The translations under genes were made by a program, and so were the position numbers. A stretch of DNA of 61,519 bases. Origin: Nocardia carnea (GTDB taxonomy: Bacteria; Actinomycetota; Actinomycetes; Mycobacteriales; Mycobacteriaceae). How positions within the stretch are numbered: the stretch's first letter is position 1; each line of letters begins with the position of its first letter. The notes below the pieces were generated by a model. The model was not told where the DNA came from and made no database searches. It saw nothing but the letters and a program-made list of their open reading frames with translations. Below, piece after piece: positions 1-9,632 of the stretch. The stretch is from assembly GCF_029868325.1 (NCBI RefSeq), contig NZ_JARWNW010000174.1:1-61519 (forward strand), written 5' to 3'.

Positions 1-127
1 ACCCCGGCGCGCTGCGCGAGTTCGGCGGTGGATACCGCGGCGTAGGGCCGCTCCCCGAACATTTCGATCGCCTTGGCCAGGATCTGGGCCCGGCGTTCGT
101 CTGGTTCGAGGCGGCGCCGCCGGGCCG

Positions 128-133
<6 letters not shown>
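1..133 (-). CDS. TetR-family regulator, N-terminal fragment
   Basis: Read on the minus strand this stretch encodes a helix-turn-helix of TetR type: a basic lead (ARRRRLEPDERR), then QILAKAIEMFGERPYAAVST and AELAQRAG. TetR proteins are dimeric DNA-binding repressors with the HTH at the N terminus and a ligand domain behind it; only the first part of the HTH is present because the gene runs off the left edge. Its start codon is lost in the homopolymer tract that begins near 128. It is divergent from glcB, so control of glcB is possible but nothing in the sequence shows it. Identity of the family is fairly secure; the ligand and targets cannot be inferred. Confidence 0.75.
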
Positions 134-355
<222 letters not shown>

Positions 356-375
356 CTCGAGACGCGGAGCGTCTC

Positions 376-801
376 AAAAATTACAGCCCGCCCCTTTGCG
401 GATGGTCTGCCTTGATAGCCGTGGCAATGGGACTCCGCAGATGGTCTGCTCCGATATCCACCCCGAAGTCCCCGCCGCCCGCTGAGCAAGGGCCCAGGTA
501 GAGGCGGTCGGGGCGACGGTGCCCGGGGAGGGGGACAACCAGCCGTCCCATGCCGAGACGGCGGTGGTTACCGCAGGACGCGGTGCCCGAAGATCCTCGA
601 CGCTGCGGGTGGTCGGAGTTCGTCCATACCCGGTGTCGCGGGTGCCGTTATGAAGTGCGGGGTGCCCGTCGGTAACGGAGTAGAGTCCGGGGCGGACGGC
701 GGCACGCGCCCGCGCTCTCACCCGGCGGCCGAAGCGGCACTACCGGTCGGTAACATATACATCGACTTTCCACCCGGTATTCGCGGAAGTGAGGCAAGTA
801 G
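376..801. other. glcB upstream region, no gene recognised
   Basis: I see no convincing coding region here. Two near-identical 10-12 nt stretches sharing GATGGTCTGC occur near 400 and 440. A 7-bp hairpin (GAGACGC-GGA-GCGTCTC) sits at 359-375 but lacks a downstream T-tract on either strand. The promoter of glcB should lie in this stretch. A purine-rich GTGAGGCAAG precedes the glcB ATG and can serve as its ribosome binding site. Confidence 0.4.
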
Positions 802-2979
802 ATGACAGAGCGGAAAAAGGTCGGCGGGCTCGAGGTTGCCACCGTTCTCCACGACTTCGTCGAGAACGAGGCGTTGCCCGGCACCGGCGTCGATTCCGCC
901 GCGTTCTGGGCCGGCGCCGAGCGGATCATCAATGAATTCGCTCCGCGTAACCGGGCCCTGCTGGCCGAACGCGACGAAATCCAGGGCAAACTCGATGCCT
1001 GGCACAGCGAGCACCCGGGCGCGAACTACGACCGCTCGGCGTATAAGCAGTTCCTCACCGAGATCGGTTATCTGCGCCCCGAACCCGCGGATTTCACGAT
1101 CGGCACCACCGGTGTCGACGACGAGATCAGCAGCACGGCCGGTCCGCAGCTGGTGGTGCCGGTCAGCAATGCCCGCTTCGCCATCAACGCCGCCAACGCG
1201 CGCTGGGGTTCGCTCTACGACGCGCTCTACGGCACCGACGCCATCCCGGAGACCGGCGGCGCGGAAAAGGGCACCGGCTACAACAAGGTGCGCGGTGACA
1301 AGGTCATCGAATGGGCGCGTAATTTCCTCGACGATGCCGTCACCCTGATCACCGGTTCGCATATCGGGTCCACCTCGTACGCCATCGTCGACGGGGAGCT
1401 CGAGGTCGGCCTGGAGGACGGCACCACGATCGGCCTGGCCGACGCAGGCCAGCTCGTCGGCTACCTCGGCGACCCGGCCGCGCCCACCTCGATCCTGCTG
1501 AAGCACAACGGCCTGCATATCGAGATCCAGATCGATCCCGAATCGCCCATCGGCAGCACCGACACCGCCGGTGTCAAGGATGTCGTCATCGAATCCGCGG
1601 TCACCACGATCATGGACTTCGAGGATTCGGTGGCCGCGGTCGACGCCGACGACAAAACCCTCTGCTACCGCAACTGGCTGGGCCTGATGAAGGGTGATCT
1701 CGCCGAAGAGGTCACCAAGAACGGTAAAACCTTCACCCGCACCATGAACCCGGACCGCGTCTACACCGCGCTCGACGGTTCCGAGCTGGCGCTGCACGGC
1801 CGCTCGCTGCTGTTCGTCCGCAACGTCGGGCACCTGATGACCAGCGACGCCATCCTCGACGCCGACGGTAACGAGGTGCCCGAGGGCATCCTGGACGGCA
1901 TCATCACCTCCCTCATCGCCAAGCATTCGCTGCGCCAGGATGTGGCGCTGTCCAACAGCCGCACCGGCTCGGTGTACATCGTGAAGCCGAAGATGCACGG
2001 GCCCGACGAGGTCGCGTTCACCAACGACCTGTTCGCCGCCGTCGAGGATGTGCTGGACCTGCCGCGCAACACCCTCAAGGTCGGCATCATGGACGAGGAA
2101 CGCCGCACCACGGTGAATCTGAAGGCCTGCATCGATGCCGCCGCCGACCGGGTGGTGTTCATCAACACCGGCTTCCTGGACCGCACCGGCGACGAAATCC
2201 ACACCTCGATGCTGGCGGGTCCGATGATCCGCAAGGCCGAGATGAAGACCCAGCGCTGGATCCTGGCCTACGAGGACTGGAACGTCGATACCGGGATCGC
2301 GGCGGGCCTGCCCGGTAAGGCGCAGATCGGTAAGGGCATGTGGGCCATGCCCGACCTGATGGCCGGGATGCTCGAACAGAAGATCGGTCACCCGAAGGCC
2401 GGCGCGACCACCGCCTGGGTGCCCTCGCCGACGGCGGCCACCCTGCACGCCACGCACTACCACCTGGTGGATGTGTTCAAGCGGCAGGCCGAGCTCGCCA
2501 AGGGCGGCGCCCGCGCGAGCGTCGACGAGATTCTGGAGATCCCGCTGGCGGCCGATACGAATTGGAGCGACGCCGATAAGCAGCAGGAGCTGGACAACAA
2601 CTCGCAGTCGATCCTCGGCTACGTGGTGCGCTGGATCGATCAGGGTGTGGGCTGCTCCAAGGTCCCCGATATCTCCGATATCGCACTCATGGAGGATCGC
2701 GCCACCCTGCGCATCTCCAGCCAGCTGATGGCCAACTGGCTGCGGCACGGCGTGGTCACCACCGACCAGGTGATCGCCAGCCTGGAGCGGATGGCGCCGG
2801 TGGTGGACCGGCAGAACGCCGGTGACCCGGGCTACCGGCCGATGGCCCCGGATTTCGCCGGAAGTGTCGCCTTCCAGGCCGCCAAGGAGCTGATCCTGGA
2901 GGGCACCACGCAGCCCAACGGATACACCGAGCCGATCCTGCACCGCCGCCGCCGCGAGGCCAAGGCCAAGTACCAGTGA
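802..2979 (+). CDS. glcB: Malate synthase G
   Basis: Cytosolic enzyme of the glyoxylate shunt; condenses glyoxylate with acetyl-CoA and water to malate and CoA. The 725-residue product is the usual length for isoform G and aligns over its whole length with the mycobacterial enzyme. Visible landmarks are FVRNVGHLM (about 338-346), MDEERRT (430-436) and GFLDRTGD (457-464), which hold the Mg-binding acidic residues, Cys618, and MEDRATLR with Asp632, equivalent to the catalytic Asp633 of M. tuberculosis GlcB. The C terminus ends in the typical ILHRRRRE tail. It is monocistronic, with a hairpin just after the stop. It supports growth on C2 compounds and fatty acids and carries no operator of the neighbouring catabolic regulon. 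Confidence 0.97.
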   Translation: MTERKKVGGLEVATVLHDFVENEALPGTGVDSAAFWAGAERIINEFAPRNRALLAERDEIQGKLDAWHSEHPGANYDRSAYKQFLTEIGYLRPEPADFTIGTTGVDDEISSTAGPQLVVPVSNARFAINAANARWGSLYDALYGTDAIPETGGAEKGTGYNKVRGDKVIEWARNFLDDAVTLITGSHIGSTSYAIVDGELEVGLEDGTTIGLADAGQLVGYLGDPAAPTSILLKHNGLHIEIQIDPESPIGSTDTAGVKDVVIESAVTTIMDFEDSVAAVDADDKTLCYRNWLGLMKGDLAEEVTKNGKTFTRTMNPDRVYTALDGSELALHGRSLLFVRNVGHLMTSDAILDADGNEVPEGILDGIITSLIAKHSLRQDVALSNSRTGSVYIVKPKMHGPDEVAFTNDLFAAVEDVLDLPRNTLKVGIMDEERRTTVNLKACIDAAADRVVFINTGFLDRTGDEIHTSMLAGPMIRKAEMKTQRWILAYEDWNVDTGIAAGLPGKAQIGKGMWAMPDLMAGMLEQKIGHPKAGATTAWVPSPTAATLHATHYHLVDVFKRQAELAKGGARASVDEILEIPLAADTNWSDADKQQELDNNSQSILGYVVRWIDQGVGCSKVPDISDIALMEDRATLRISSQLMANWLRHGVVTTDQVIASLERMAPVVDRQNAGDPGYRPMAPDFAGSVAFQAAKELILEGTTQPNGYTEPILHRRRREAKAKYQ

Positions 2980-3026
2980 GTGCTGTTCGGTGATCGAAAA
3001 GTAGCTTCCGACAGCTCTTTTCGAAC

Positions 3027-3063
3027 GGAGGCCCCGCATCAGGAACACCAGGTGCGGGGCTCC
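3027..3063 (+). terminator. Hairpin after glcB
   Basis: GCCCCGCA (3031-3038) pairs with TGCGGGGC (3053-3060); three more pairs form outside if G3030 is bulged. The loop is 14 nt and there is no T-run, as is common for actinobacterial terminators. It starts about 50 nt after the glcB stop. Confidence 0.6.
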
Positions 3064-3889
3064 GCGATAGCTGGAGATCAGTGTGGATACCGGCTTTGCC
3101 ACGCTCGAAACGGTCACAAAAACGGTCACACGCCGTCAGGCTGTCGTGTCGGAAAGCGATGCCTCACCAGCGCCGTAGCTGCTGCCCTCCTTGATGGGTA
3201 CGGTCGTGGCGTAACGCGAGCGTGAGATTTGGTGGGCGGCCGACGGTGTGTCGCTCGGATACGGGGATCGGCCACTGCTTCAGCGGTCCACCGAAATGAG
3301 GCCCGTGCGCCGACCGCTTCCTGACCGGCACAGTCGCGCAACTCACCGAGCATGCTCTTCCAGCATGTCGTCACGTCGACACGCCGACGAATTTCCGTGG
3401 CAGCTAATCGTTGGCAATCTTAGAGGTGGGGCTGGTCCCTGGTTTCGGGCACCTGGGAGGCGTGGACGGCGGCGGGCAGCTCGGGCAGGCACCGATTCAA
3501 CCCCTTCGGTAACGTGCCACGGTGGCGAGTTCGCCGAGTCCTCCGTCGCCCCCCGGTGCAGCGCGGCGTCGGCCGGCACCTGGACCGCGAATCGCGCGTA
3601 CCAGGTAGGGCTGCCGAGTTCGGTCATTGTGCTAGGTGATCAGGCGAACGAGACGCCAAAACACAGCCGGGGGCACCTGTTCGAGTGCACTCTATGGGGC
3701 GCCTGCCCGCGCCGCGGCGGCACCCGATGGCGACATACCGACCGGGCCCGCGGCTGATCGAGGACGAATCCGCCGACGACGGCGCCCGGTATCGTCAGAC
3801 GGCCGGTCCGGGCCGTTCGTCCGCTGGTGGCGGCGCCAGGCCGGGGAAGGTCCACCTGTGGCATAGCGCGGCTGGGGGAGCACACCGGA
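3064..3889. other. Long stretch without a recognisable gene
   Basis: Open frames exist on both strands but none gives a protein I recognise, and none has a good ribosome binding site with consistent codon use. With the sulfatase-modifying-factor remnant next to it, this looks like decayed DNA between glcB and the catabolic island. Confidence 0.4.
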
Positions 3890-4063
3890 TGCTGGGCGTA
3901 GGCGTTGGTGACGGCGTGCGCCGCGATCACGAAGGGCCGGAGCCGAACTCGGTGCACGGGGTGTTCGCCGTCATCGGGGAAACCGTCCGGATCAGCGCTT
4001 CCCATCAGAAACTCCCACCCGGCAATTCCACGAACTGCCCGGGCCGAGCTGCTCGGGTGAGGG
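3890..4063 (-). pseudogene. Formylglycine-generating-enzyme-like (FGE-sulfatase) remnant
   Basis: On the minus strand one frame gives FVELPGGSF and, after a one-base shift, the next gives LMGSADPDGFPDDGEHP, then VRLRPFVIAAHAVTNA. This is the conserved opening of FGE-sulfatase domain proteins, which activate sulfatases by turning an active-site cysteine into formylglycine. The similarity stops after VTNA, where a phenylalanine-rich continuation is expected; the downstream codons resemble nothing in the family. About 55 codons of a roughly 300-residue protein survive with a frameshift, so this is a relic. No sulfatase gene is present in the window. Confidence 0.6.
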
Positions 4064-4113
4064 CTACCGGCCGCCACCGGGACTTCGGCTGTCGCCCCCC
4101 GGGGGGCGGTGGG

Positions 4114-6180
4114 TCATCGACCGGTCGGTGCCGCACTCCCAGGTGTGACGATACGGACGACCTCGAACAGGTCGATCACGGGCAACTCGACGACGAGCGA
4201 TGATTCCGTCCGGCGTGTGCTGAGTTCTCGACCGGCTACCAGTGCGGTTGCCCGCGACTCGCGGTTCGCTCCGTGGAGGAACAGGCGGCAGCCGCTGAGC
4301 GGAATATGCGGGCCGAACGATCGTCGGCCTGCGCCCGTGTGGTTGAGTATGTGCGCGACCAGGCCGGTGTCGTCGCGGCCGAGAATCAGTTCTGCTCGTT
4401 CCGGTAGGTCTGCGCTCACGGTGTGGTCGGCAAGCGGCTCGAGCACGCGCACCAGGTGATCTCGCACCTCGGTCTTGCCGAACTCGCGATAGGTGCGCCC
4501 GACGGTCCAGGGGATCATCGAGTGGACACCGGAACCGAAATGTGCCGCGGCGACGGCCGGTTCGCCGCTGGTCCGGTGGCCGTAGGCGAGTTCCGGCGGC
4601 CCCCAGGGCGCCTGGGCGAGTATCTGTCCGGTCGTGGTGACCGCCGGCTTCCAGACATAGCGGGCGTTCGCTCCGAATATCGGGACTATGGAACCCTCGT
4701 AATGGAACGCTGTTGCCTGGGGTTGTTCGTCCAATGTCGCGTACGTGGACCACAGATCCGGGCCGGACAGTGCTGTTCCGATCCGGCGCAGTGCCGGGCT
4801 GGAGGTCAGTTCCACCGTGCCTTCCGCAGTGACACCGCTGGTCCCGGTGGTGAGCAGGTTGCCGCCGCGTCGGACGAAATCGTCGAGCACCGTGGCGGTA
4901 TCCGGCCCGATTGATCCGACGCCGGGGAGGACGATCAGCCGGTAGCGGTCGATGGCCGGCGTCGTCACATCGTCGATCGGCAGGACGTCGAACGGCAGCT
5001 GCCGCTCCTGCAGGGCGAGATAGACACCGCGGAACTCCTCGATCGAGTCCAAATAGGCGCCGGAGGCGCCGCGAGCCCCTGGTCGTACCAGGGCAATCGA
5101 CGCTGCCGGGTGCAGGGCCGCATAGAGCTCGTGATGTGCGCGATGGAATCGTGTGACATCCTGGGCCAGCGAGACGCTGGTCATCGGGAGCCGGCCTGGT
5201 GCGCCGAGGATGTAGGTGGAGGGATTTCCCCCGCGTGCGATTGCCTGGATCAGATGCTGGGCGACGTGCTCCGGCTGCTCGGCCCCCATCCGGTACGTGG
5301 AGTCGATATGGGCCACCGTGTTGAGCACGAGCGGGATGTCCGGGCGGGCCGAGATATGCGCGCTGACCGCCTCCGCGGTCGCGTGTGGCCAGAAATCCTT
5401 GCCCGGCATCTGCAGGAAGGAATTGTTGCCTTCGTGGTACACGATCGGGGCGCCCTTGCGCAGGATCATCGCCAGGTCCCGATCGCGGATCGCCGTGTGG
5501 TGGTTGTACTTCCTCGCCAGCCCTGCCAGCGTTGTCTCCGTGTACCGGCGCCACTGTAGAAGGCTGGGGGAGCGATGGTCGTCGGGGAGCGGTGCGCCGC
5601 CGCTCATCTCCGCGAATCCTTGCAGGCAGGAAGCGCAGTGACATACGCCGTGGATTACCTGGCCGTAGTCCCGCTCATTGAAGTTGAACCAGTTGAAGAA
5701 GAAGCCGTCGACCGGGTAGCGGTCGAGTATCTCATCGAGGATGTCGAGCGCACGATGCTGGTAGTACTCCCCGGAGGGGCACGTGCTGTAAAGCCCTTGG
5801 TAGATCTGCGGTTGCCCACTGTGCGAGACGAACAGCCAGTCGGGATGGCGGGCGGCGGTTTCGGCGGAGACCTTGGACAGGTCGAGCCGGGCGAGCACCC
5901 GTATCCCACGCCGGTTCGCTGCTGTCACCGCGTCGCCCAGGAGGTCGCCGGAGGGACGCTGGTCGAGGAATGGGTTGCGCGCGTGGTACGGCAGGTCGGT
6001 CGGATAGAACGCGGTGATCCCGCCGGCATTGAGCAGCCAGGTGTCGGCCCCGTGCCGCTCGATGACATCGAGTGCAGCCGCAACGTCCATCGTGGCGTCG
6101 ATGTCCTGGAGGTTGGTCTGGAAGACGGTGAACGGCTCCTGCCATCGACTGTGCGTGCCGTGGGCGGTGCTGACTGACAT
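4114..6180 (-). CDS. GHL6-type putative glycoside hydrolase with GH42-like trimerisation domain
   Basis: A 688-residue protein without signal peptide, so cytoplasmic. Residues about 10-340 look like a TIM-barrel of the hypothetical glycosyl hydrolase 6 group (DTWLLNAGGITAFYPTDLPY; VLARLDLSKVS; PVDGFFFNWFNFNERDYG; a C-x-C-x2-C-like HCASCLQGF). Residues about 355-500 resemble the GATase-like beta-galactosidase trimerisation domain (LIVLPGVGSIGPDT; FVRRGGNLLTTG). A beta-sandwich-like tail follows. The start has GGAG nine bases upstream. An operator palindrome lies at 6311-6328, about 130 bp upstream, placing it in the island's LacI regulon. The substrate is unknown; a plant glycoside or uronide is an inference from context. 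The three clustered cysteines are unusual for a glycosidase. Confidence 0.7.
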   Translation of the reverse strand: MSVSTAHGTHSRWQEPFTVFQTNLQDIDATMDVAAALDVIERHGADTWLLNAGGITAFYPTDLPYHARNPFLDQRPSGDLLGDAVTAANRRGIRVLARLDLSKVSAETAARHPDWLFVSHSGQPQIYQGLYSTCPSGEYYQHRALDILDEILDRYPVDGFFFNWFNFNERDYGQVIHGVCHCASCLQGFAEMSGGAPLPDDHRSPSLLQWRRYTETTLAGLARKYNHHTAIRDRDLAMILRKGAPIVYHEGNNSFLQMPGKDFWPHATAEAVSAHISARPDIPLVLNTVAHIDSTYRMGAEQPEHVAQHLIQAIARGGNPSTYILGAPGRLPMTSVSLAQDVTRFHRAHHELYAALHPAASIALVRPGARGASGAYLDSIEEFRGVYLALQERQLPFDVLPIDDVTTPAIDRYRLIVLPGVGSIGPDTATVLDDFVRRGGNLLTTGTSGVTAEGTVELTSSPALRRIGTALSGPDLWSTYATLDEQPQATAFHYEGSIVPIFGANARYVWKPAVTTTGQILAQAPWGPPELAYGHRTSGEPAVAAAHFGSGVHSMIPWTVGRTYREFGKTEVRDHLVRVLEPLADHTVSADLPERAELILGRDDTGLVAHILNHTGAGRRSFGPHIPLSGCRLFLHGANRESRATALVAGRELSTRRTESSLVVELPVIDLFEVVRIVTPGSAAPTGR

Positions 6181-6310
6181 GCGGGTGAGCTCCTTCGCAA
6201 AACCTGCTGTGCGCGGCGTTGATCACGGGCCGGTCGCATAGTCGGCGTACTACCGTGGCGGACCGCTGAGGCGTCGCCGTCGCGTTACAGTCAAGCAGTG
6301 GTCCTTCCAT

Positions 6311-6328
6311 TTGGCAACCGGATGCCAA
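6311..6328. promoter_or_regulatory. LacI-type operator, GHL6 gene side
   Basis: TTGGCAACCGGATGCCAA is palindromic except at the centre. It lies between the divergent GHL6 gene and alpha/beta-hydrolase gene. No third half-site is present at the 10-bp offset. A degenerate partner (GACAA-N5-TTGCC) lies at 6346-6360. Confidence 0.65.
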
Positions 6329-6399
6329 CACGGGTGGTGGAGGCTGACAAGTAATTTGCCGATAGTTCGGTGCAGATTCCCGTCTCGGCCGATCCGGAT

Positions 6400-6413
6400 G
6401 GCAATCGGTTGAC
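6400..6413. promoter_or_regulatory. LacI-type operator, hydrolase side
   Basis: GGCAATCGGTTGAC fits the island consensus GGCAA-N4-TTGCC with one mismatch and a central CG. It lies about 120 bp before the likely start of the alpha/beta hydrolase. Confidence 0.6.
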
Positions 6414-6532
6414 GGTCGGCCGGGATGCGTGCGACGGTGGTCCGGTCCGGGCAGCATTGCCTCTCGGGCGATGTCGTCCCGTTCCGCGATAAGTGTTTCG
6501 CCGAAGTCGTCACAAGGGTGGGTGTCGGTCCA

Positions 6533-7330
6533 ATGCACAGTCGTCCTGCTGGTGGCGCCGTTCTCGATCGCGCAGTGCGCTCGGGTCCCGGAGCCGGAAC
6601 CGTTGCACTGTTGAACTCCCTCGGTACGACACTGGAGTTGTGGGACGACGTGGTCGCGAGGCTGCGGGAGTCGTTCGATATCGTCCGCTGCGATCAGCGT
6701 GGGCACGGACGGGCCCCGTTGGGGGACGGCGTCGCCGGGATCGATGTTCTCGTCGACGACTTCCTGGCCGTCCTGGACCGCTTCGATATCGAGCGTGTCC
6801 ATCTCGCCGGGGTATCGATCGGCGGAATGGTCGCGATCCGTGCCGCCGCCCGTGCACCCGAACGCGTCTCCTCACTGACTGTTCTGTGCAGTGCGGCCGT
6901 ATACGAGCCGCAAGGGTGGATCGAGCGGGCCCGAGCCGTCCGGCAGGGCGGCCTCGAACCACTCGTGCCGTTCGTGATGGACCGATGGTTCACTGCGGAG
7001 TTCCGGCGCCGGGATCCCGAGATCGTCGCGGCGTATGCCGATATGTTGCGGTCGATCAGCCCGGAAGCGTACGCGGTAGGGTGCGATGTCCTCGCCGCCG
7101 CGGATGTGCGTGGCGATCTACCGAGGGTGTCGGCGCCGACAGTGGTTGTCGGTGGTGCCCGGGATATCGCGACACCGCCGGACGAACAGCGATTCATCGC
7201 CCGATCCATCCCCGGAGCCGGACTCGAAATCCTGCCTGGCGTGGGACATCTGGCCCCCGCCGCAGCGCCTGCCGAGGTCGCGCGAATCGTGGCGGCGAAT
7301 GCCTCGGGTCGTCGCGCGGAGTCAGGATGA
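6533..7330 (+). CDS. Alpha/beta hydrolase, 3-oxoadipate enol-lactonase-like
   Basis: A 265-residue alpha/beta-hydrolase if the ATG at 6533 is used, the normal length for the PcaD/lactonase group; a longer in-frame reading from 6425 adds residues that look non-coding. The nucleophile elbow is GVSIGG, followed by a GARDIATPP acid loop and GVGHLAP carrying the catalytic histidine. Family members open enol-lactones or esters. In this island it could open an aldonolactone or uronolactone, or hydrolyse an acyl group on the imported glycoside; the sequence does not decide. Its 3' end overlaps the convergent lacI-type gene by nine bases. Two operator-like palindromes precede it. Confidence 0.75.
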   Translation: MHSRPAGGAVLDRAVRSGPGAGTVALLNSLGTTLELWDDVVARLRESFDIVRCDQRGHGRAPLGDGVAGIDVLVDDFLAVLDRFDIERVHLAGVSIGGMVAIRAAARAPERVSSLTVLCSAAVYEPQGWIERARAVRQGGLEPLVPFVMDRWFTAEFRRRDPEIVAAYADMLRSISPEAYAVGCDVLAAADVRGDLPRVSAPTVVVGGARDIATPPDEQRFIARSIPGAGLEILPGVGHLAPAAAPAEVARIVAANASGRRAESG

Positions 7331-8356
7331 CGGTGTCGTGGTGGAGCCGCGCTGGACGAATACAGTTTCCAGTGGTTTGTCGCCGCCCTCCGGTTCCTCG
7401 TCGTCGATCTGGGCGATGAGCCGTCGAACGGCCTCTTCGCCCATGGCGCCCAGCGGTGTCCGGATGGTGGTGATGGGCGGAGTGGTGAAATCGGAGCCGA
7501 ATATGTCATCGAATCCGACGATGCTCAACCGCTCCGGAACGGCGATATCCGCGTTCTTGCTCGCCTGGAGCAGGCCGATGGCCATCAGATCGTTGTAGGT
7601 CACTACGGCGGTCACACCTGACGCGACGACGCGGCGGAGGCTCTTCCTGCCGCCTTCGGTTGTCGGTTCACCTGGCCCTATCTCGACGACGGTCATCGAT
7701 CGCCGGGGAGCTTCGTCGAGCAGTGTTTCCCACCGCAGAGTGCTCATCCAGGAGTTCGCAGGACCGGACAAGAACGCCAGCGATCGGTGCCCGAGGTCGG
7801 CGAGATGGTCCAGGGCCGCCCGGATGCCCGGGAGTACATCGGGAACGATGCCGGTGACGCCGGGTACCACGCGGTTCACCAGCAGGACCGGACGTTGATC
7901 GTCGAGTCGCTGGATTTGATCGTCGCCGAGGCGCGAAGCGACCAGCACGAGTCCGTCGACCGAGGGGAGCAGCCGATCCGCTGTCTCCCACTCCAGCGCG
8001 GCGGTCTCCTGCGATTCGGCGACCACCAGGGTATAGCGCTGCCGGGCGGTGATCCGCTCGGCTCCTCGGACAAGGTCGAAAAAGACAGGATTGGTGATAT
8101 CGGACAAGAGCAGGCCGAGCATGCGGGTGCGCCCGGTGGGCAGGGCACGGGCCAGGGGATTGATCCGATAGCCGAGAGCCTGGGCGGTGTCCCGGATATG
8201 CTGCGCTGTCTTGGCATTGATGCGGCCGGGCTTGTGCAGTGCGCGGGAGACCGTGGACGGGCTCACCTCGGCCGCTCGGGCGATATCGTAGATCGTCACA
8301 TCGGCACCGCGGTTGCCGCCGGGGGTTCCACCGCCTGCCCGCCTGCTCGCAGCCAC
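7322..8356 (-). CDS. LacI-family transcriptional regulator 1
   Basis: A 344-residue LacI/GalR regulator. The HTH (VTIYDIARAAEVSPSTVSRAL) is followed by the hinge helix NPLARALPTGRT and a periplasmic-binding-protein-like sensor domain with SDITNPVFF and GFDDIFGSDF. GTG start preceded by GAGGAG eight bases upstream. It is closely related to regulator 2 at 28314: both share SDxTNPVFF, a DRLL-VDGxVL-AS-RL segment and GFDxxFGSDF-TP. A palindrome at 8427-8440 lies about 70 bp upstream, so autoregulation is likely. The effector is probably a uronate, aldonate or glycoside. Which of the two regulators owns the operators cannot be told from sequence. Confidence 0.93.
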   Translation of the reverse strand: MAASRRAGGGTPGGNRGADVTIYDIARAAEVSPSTVSRALHKPGRINAKTAQHIRDTAQALGYRINPLARALPTGRTRMLGLLLSDITNPVFFDLVRGAERITARQRYTLVVAESQETAALEWETADRLLPSVDGLVLVASRLGDDQIQRLDDQRPVLLVNRVVPGVTGIVPDVLPGIRAALDHLADLGHRSLAFLSGPANSWMSTLRWETLLDEAPRRSMTVVEIGPGEPTTEGGRKSLRRVVASGVTAVVTYNDLMAIGLLQASKNADIAVPERLSIVGFDDIFGSDFTTPPITTIRTPLGAMGEEAVRRLIAQIDDEEPEGGDKPLETVFVQRGSTTTPSS

Positions 8357-8426
8357 ATCGTCTCCTCATCGGGTTCGGTCTTCCGGCCTCTGCCAGGATC
8401 TGTCGCATCGATAGCTCTCCGATTAT

Positions 8427-8440
8427 GGCAACCGGTTGAC
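8427..8440. promoter_or_regulatory. LacI-type operator of regulator 1
   Basis: GGCAACCGGTTGAC, one mismatch from a perfect 14-bp palindrome, about 70 bp upstream of the regulator's GTG. It lacks the third half-site, as does the operator of regulator 2. Confidence 0.7.
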
Positions 8441-8488
8441 CGAACAGCGCGCCCGCCACGGGCCGGGAGTTGTCCGTGCGGCGAACAG

Positions 8489-8512
8489 GGCAACTGGGCG
8501 CAACAGATTGCG
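8489..8512 (+). promoter_or_regulatory. Three-half-site operator upstream of garR-like gene
   Basis: GGCAA at 8489 precedes CGCAA-CAGA-TTGCG (8499-8512), with starts exactly 10 bp apart. The extra half-site is on the promoter-distal side of the plus-strand gene at 8626. Confidence 0.65.
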
Positions 8513-8625
8513 GTACTGCGCTGCCGGTTGGTTCGGTGGGAACCGGCGCACTCGGCGACCGCCGAATCGCCGGCCGGACGGTGAGCCCGGTCGGCGATCA
8601 GTACGGTGAATTGGGAGAACATGCG

Positions 8626-9507
8626 ATGACGAAGATCGGTTTCCTCGGCCTGGGGATCATGGGCGGCCCGATGGCGGCGAACCTGGTAGGGGCCGGTTTC
8701 GATGTCACCGGCTACAACCGGAGCCTGGCCAAGGTGGACCGTCTCGTCGCGGCGGGCGGTAAGGCCGCCGGCTCGATCGCCGAGGCAGTCCGCGGCGCCG
8801 AGGTGGTCATCACGATGCTGCCGGACTCCCCGGATGTCCGGGAAGTGGTGCTGGGCACCGAGGGTGTGCTCGCCCATGCGTCGCCCGGTGCACTGCTGAT
8901 CGACTGCAGCACCATCAGGCCCGATGTGTCGCGCGAGATCGCCGCCCGGATCCGAGCGGTGGATGCACCGGTTTCCGGTGGGGAACAAGGTGCCGTCGAC
9001 GGGACCTTGTCGATCATGGTCGGCGGCGCGGACGCGGACTTCGCCACTGCGAAACCGGTTCTGGACGCCGTCGGCGGCACGGTCGTGCACGTCGGCGCCG
9101 CCGGCGCGGGGCAGACCGTCAAGGCCGCGAATCAACTGATCGTCGCGGGCACCATCGAACTGGTCGCCGAGGCTCTGGTCTTTCTGCGAGCCCACGAGGT
9201 GGATACGGCGGCGGCGATCCGGGTACTTGCCGGCGGGCTGGCGGGCAACCGGATCCTCGACCGCAAAGCGCAGGCCATGGCCGAGCGCCGGTTCGAGCCC
9301 GGCTTCCGGGTCGATCTGCACCACAAGGATCTCGGGATCCTCCAGTCCGCGGCCCGGGAAGCGGGAGTGGCAATTCCGCTCGGAGCCGTGGTGGCTCAGC
9401 TCATGGGTGCCCTTGTCGCCCAGGGCTACGGCGGCCGGGACCACGGCGCGCTGATCGATCTGGTCACCGTGTTGTCCGGGCACGAGCTGCCGCGGGCCGG
9501 CCGCTGA
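8626..9507 (+). CDS. garR: NAD-binding 2-hydroxy-3-oxopropionate reductase-like (beta-hydroxyacid dehydrogenase)
   Basis: A 293-residue member of the 3-hydroxyisobutyrate/tartronate-semialdehyde reductase family. GFLGLGIMGGPMAANL is the Rossmann dinucleotide motif; DCSTIRPDVS and DAPVSGGEQGA follow the family substrate motif, and GAGQTVKAANQ carries the catalytic lysine. Start ATG has GGGAG upstream. Such enzymes reduce tartronate semialdehyde to glycerate in glucarate and galactarate breakdown, or oxidise related beta-hydroxyacids. It has a three-half-site operator about 120 bp upstream, so it belongs to the island regulon. Gene symbol by family similarity only; the physiological substrate is not shown. 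Confidence 0.85.
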   Translation: MTKIGFLGLGIMGGPMAANLVGAGFDVTGYNRSLAKVDRLVAAGGKAAGSIAEAVRGAEVVITMLPDSPDVREVVLGTEGVLAHASPGALLIDCSTIRPDVSREIAARIRAVDAPVSGGEQGAVDGTLSIMVGGADADFATAKPVLDAVGGTVVHVGAAGAGQTVKAANQLIVAGTIELVAEALVFLRAHEVDTAAAIRVLAGGLAGNRILDRKAQAMAERRFEPGFRVDLHHKDLGILQSAAREAGVAIPLGAVVAQLMGALVAQGYGGRDHGALIDLVTVLSGHELPRAGR

Positions 9508-9508
9508 A

Positions 9509-9554
9509 CCGGGTGCGTCGCGCCCACCGCGATGTGTGGGCGTGGCGCACCCGG
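9509..9554 (+). terminator. Long hairpin after garR-like gene
   Basis: CCGGGTGCG (9509-9517) pairs with CGCACCCGG (9546-9554) and, inside a 3x3 internal loop, CGCCCAC (9521-9527) pairs with GTGGGCG (9536-9542). It lies directly after the stop codon and before the convergent ABC operon end; no T-run. Confidence 0.7.
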
Positions 9555-9632
9555 CGGGTGACGACTATCCCGCGGCCGTTCCGGCGATCCCTGTCGCGGG
9601 CGGCCGCAACGACCACGGATGTGAACCGATTC

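Noticed and set aside
359..375. Hairpin GAGACGC-GGA-GCGTCTC as a terminator
   Set aside because: The neighbouring A/T tract is on the wrong side for termination on either strand, and it borders an assembly artefact.
718..3129. 803-residue minus-strand reading frame opposite glcB
   Set aside because: It is the antisense shadow of a strongly recognised malate synthase; the translation has no family resemblance.
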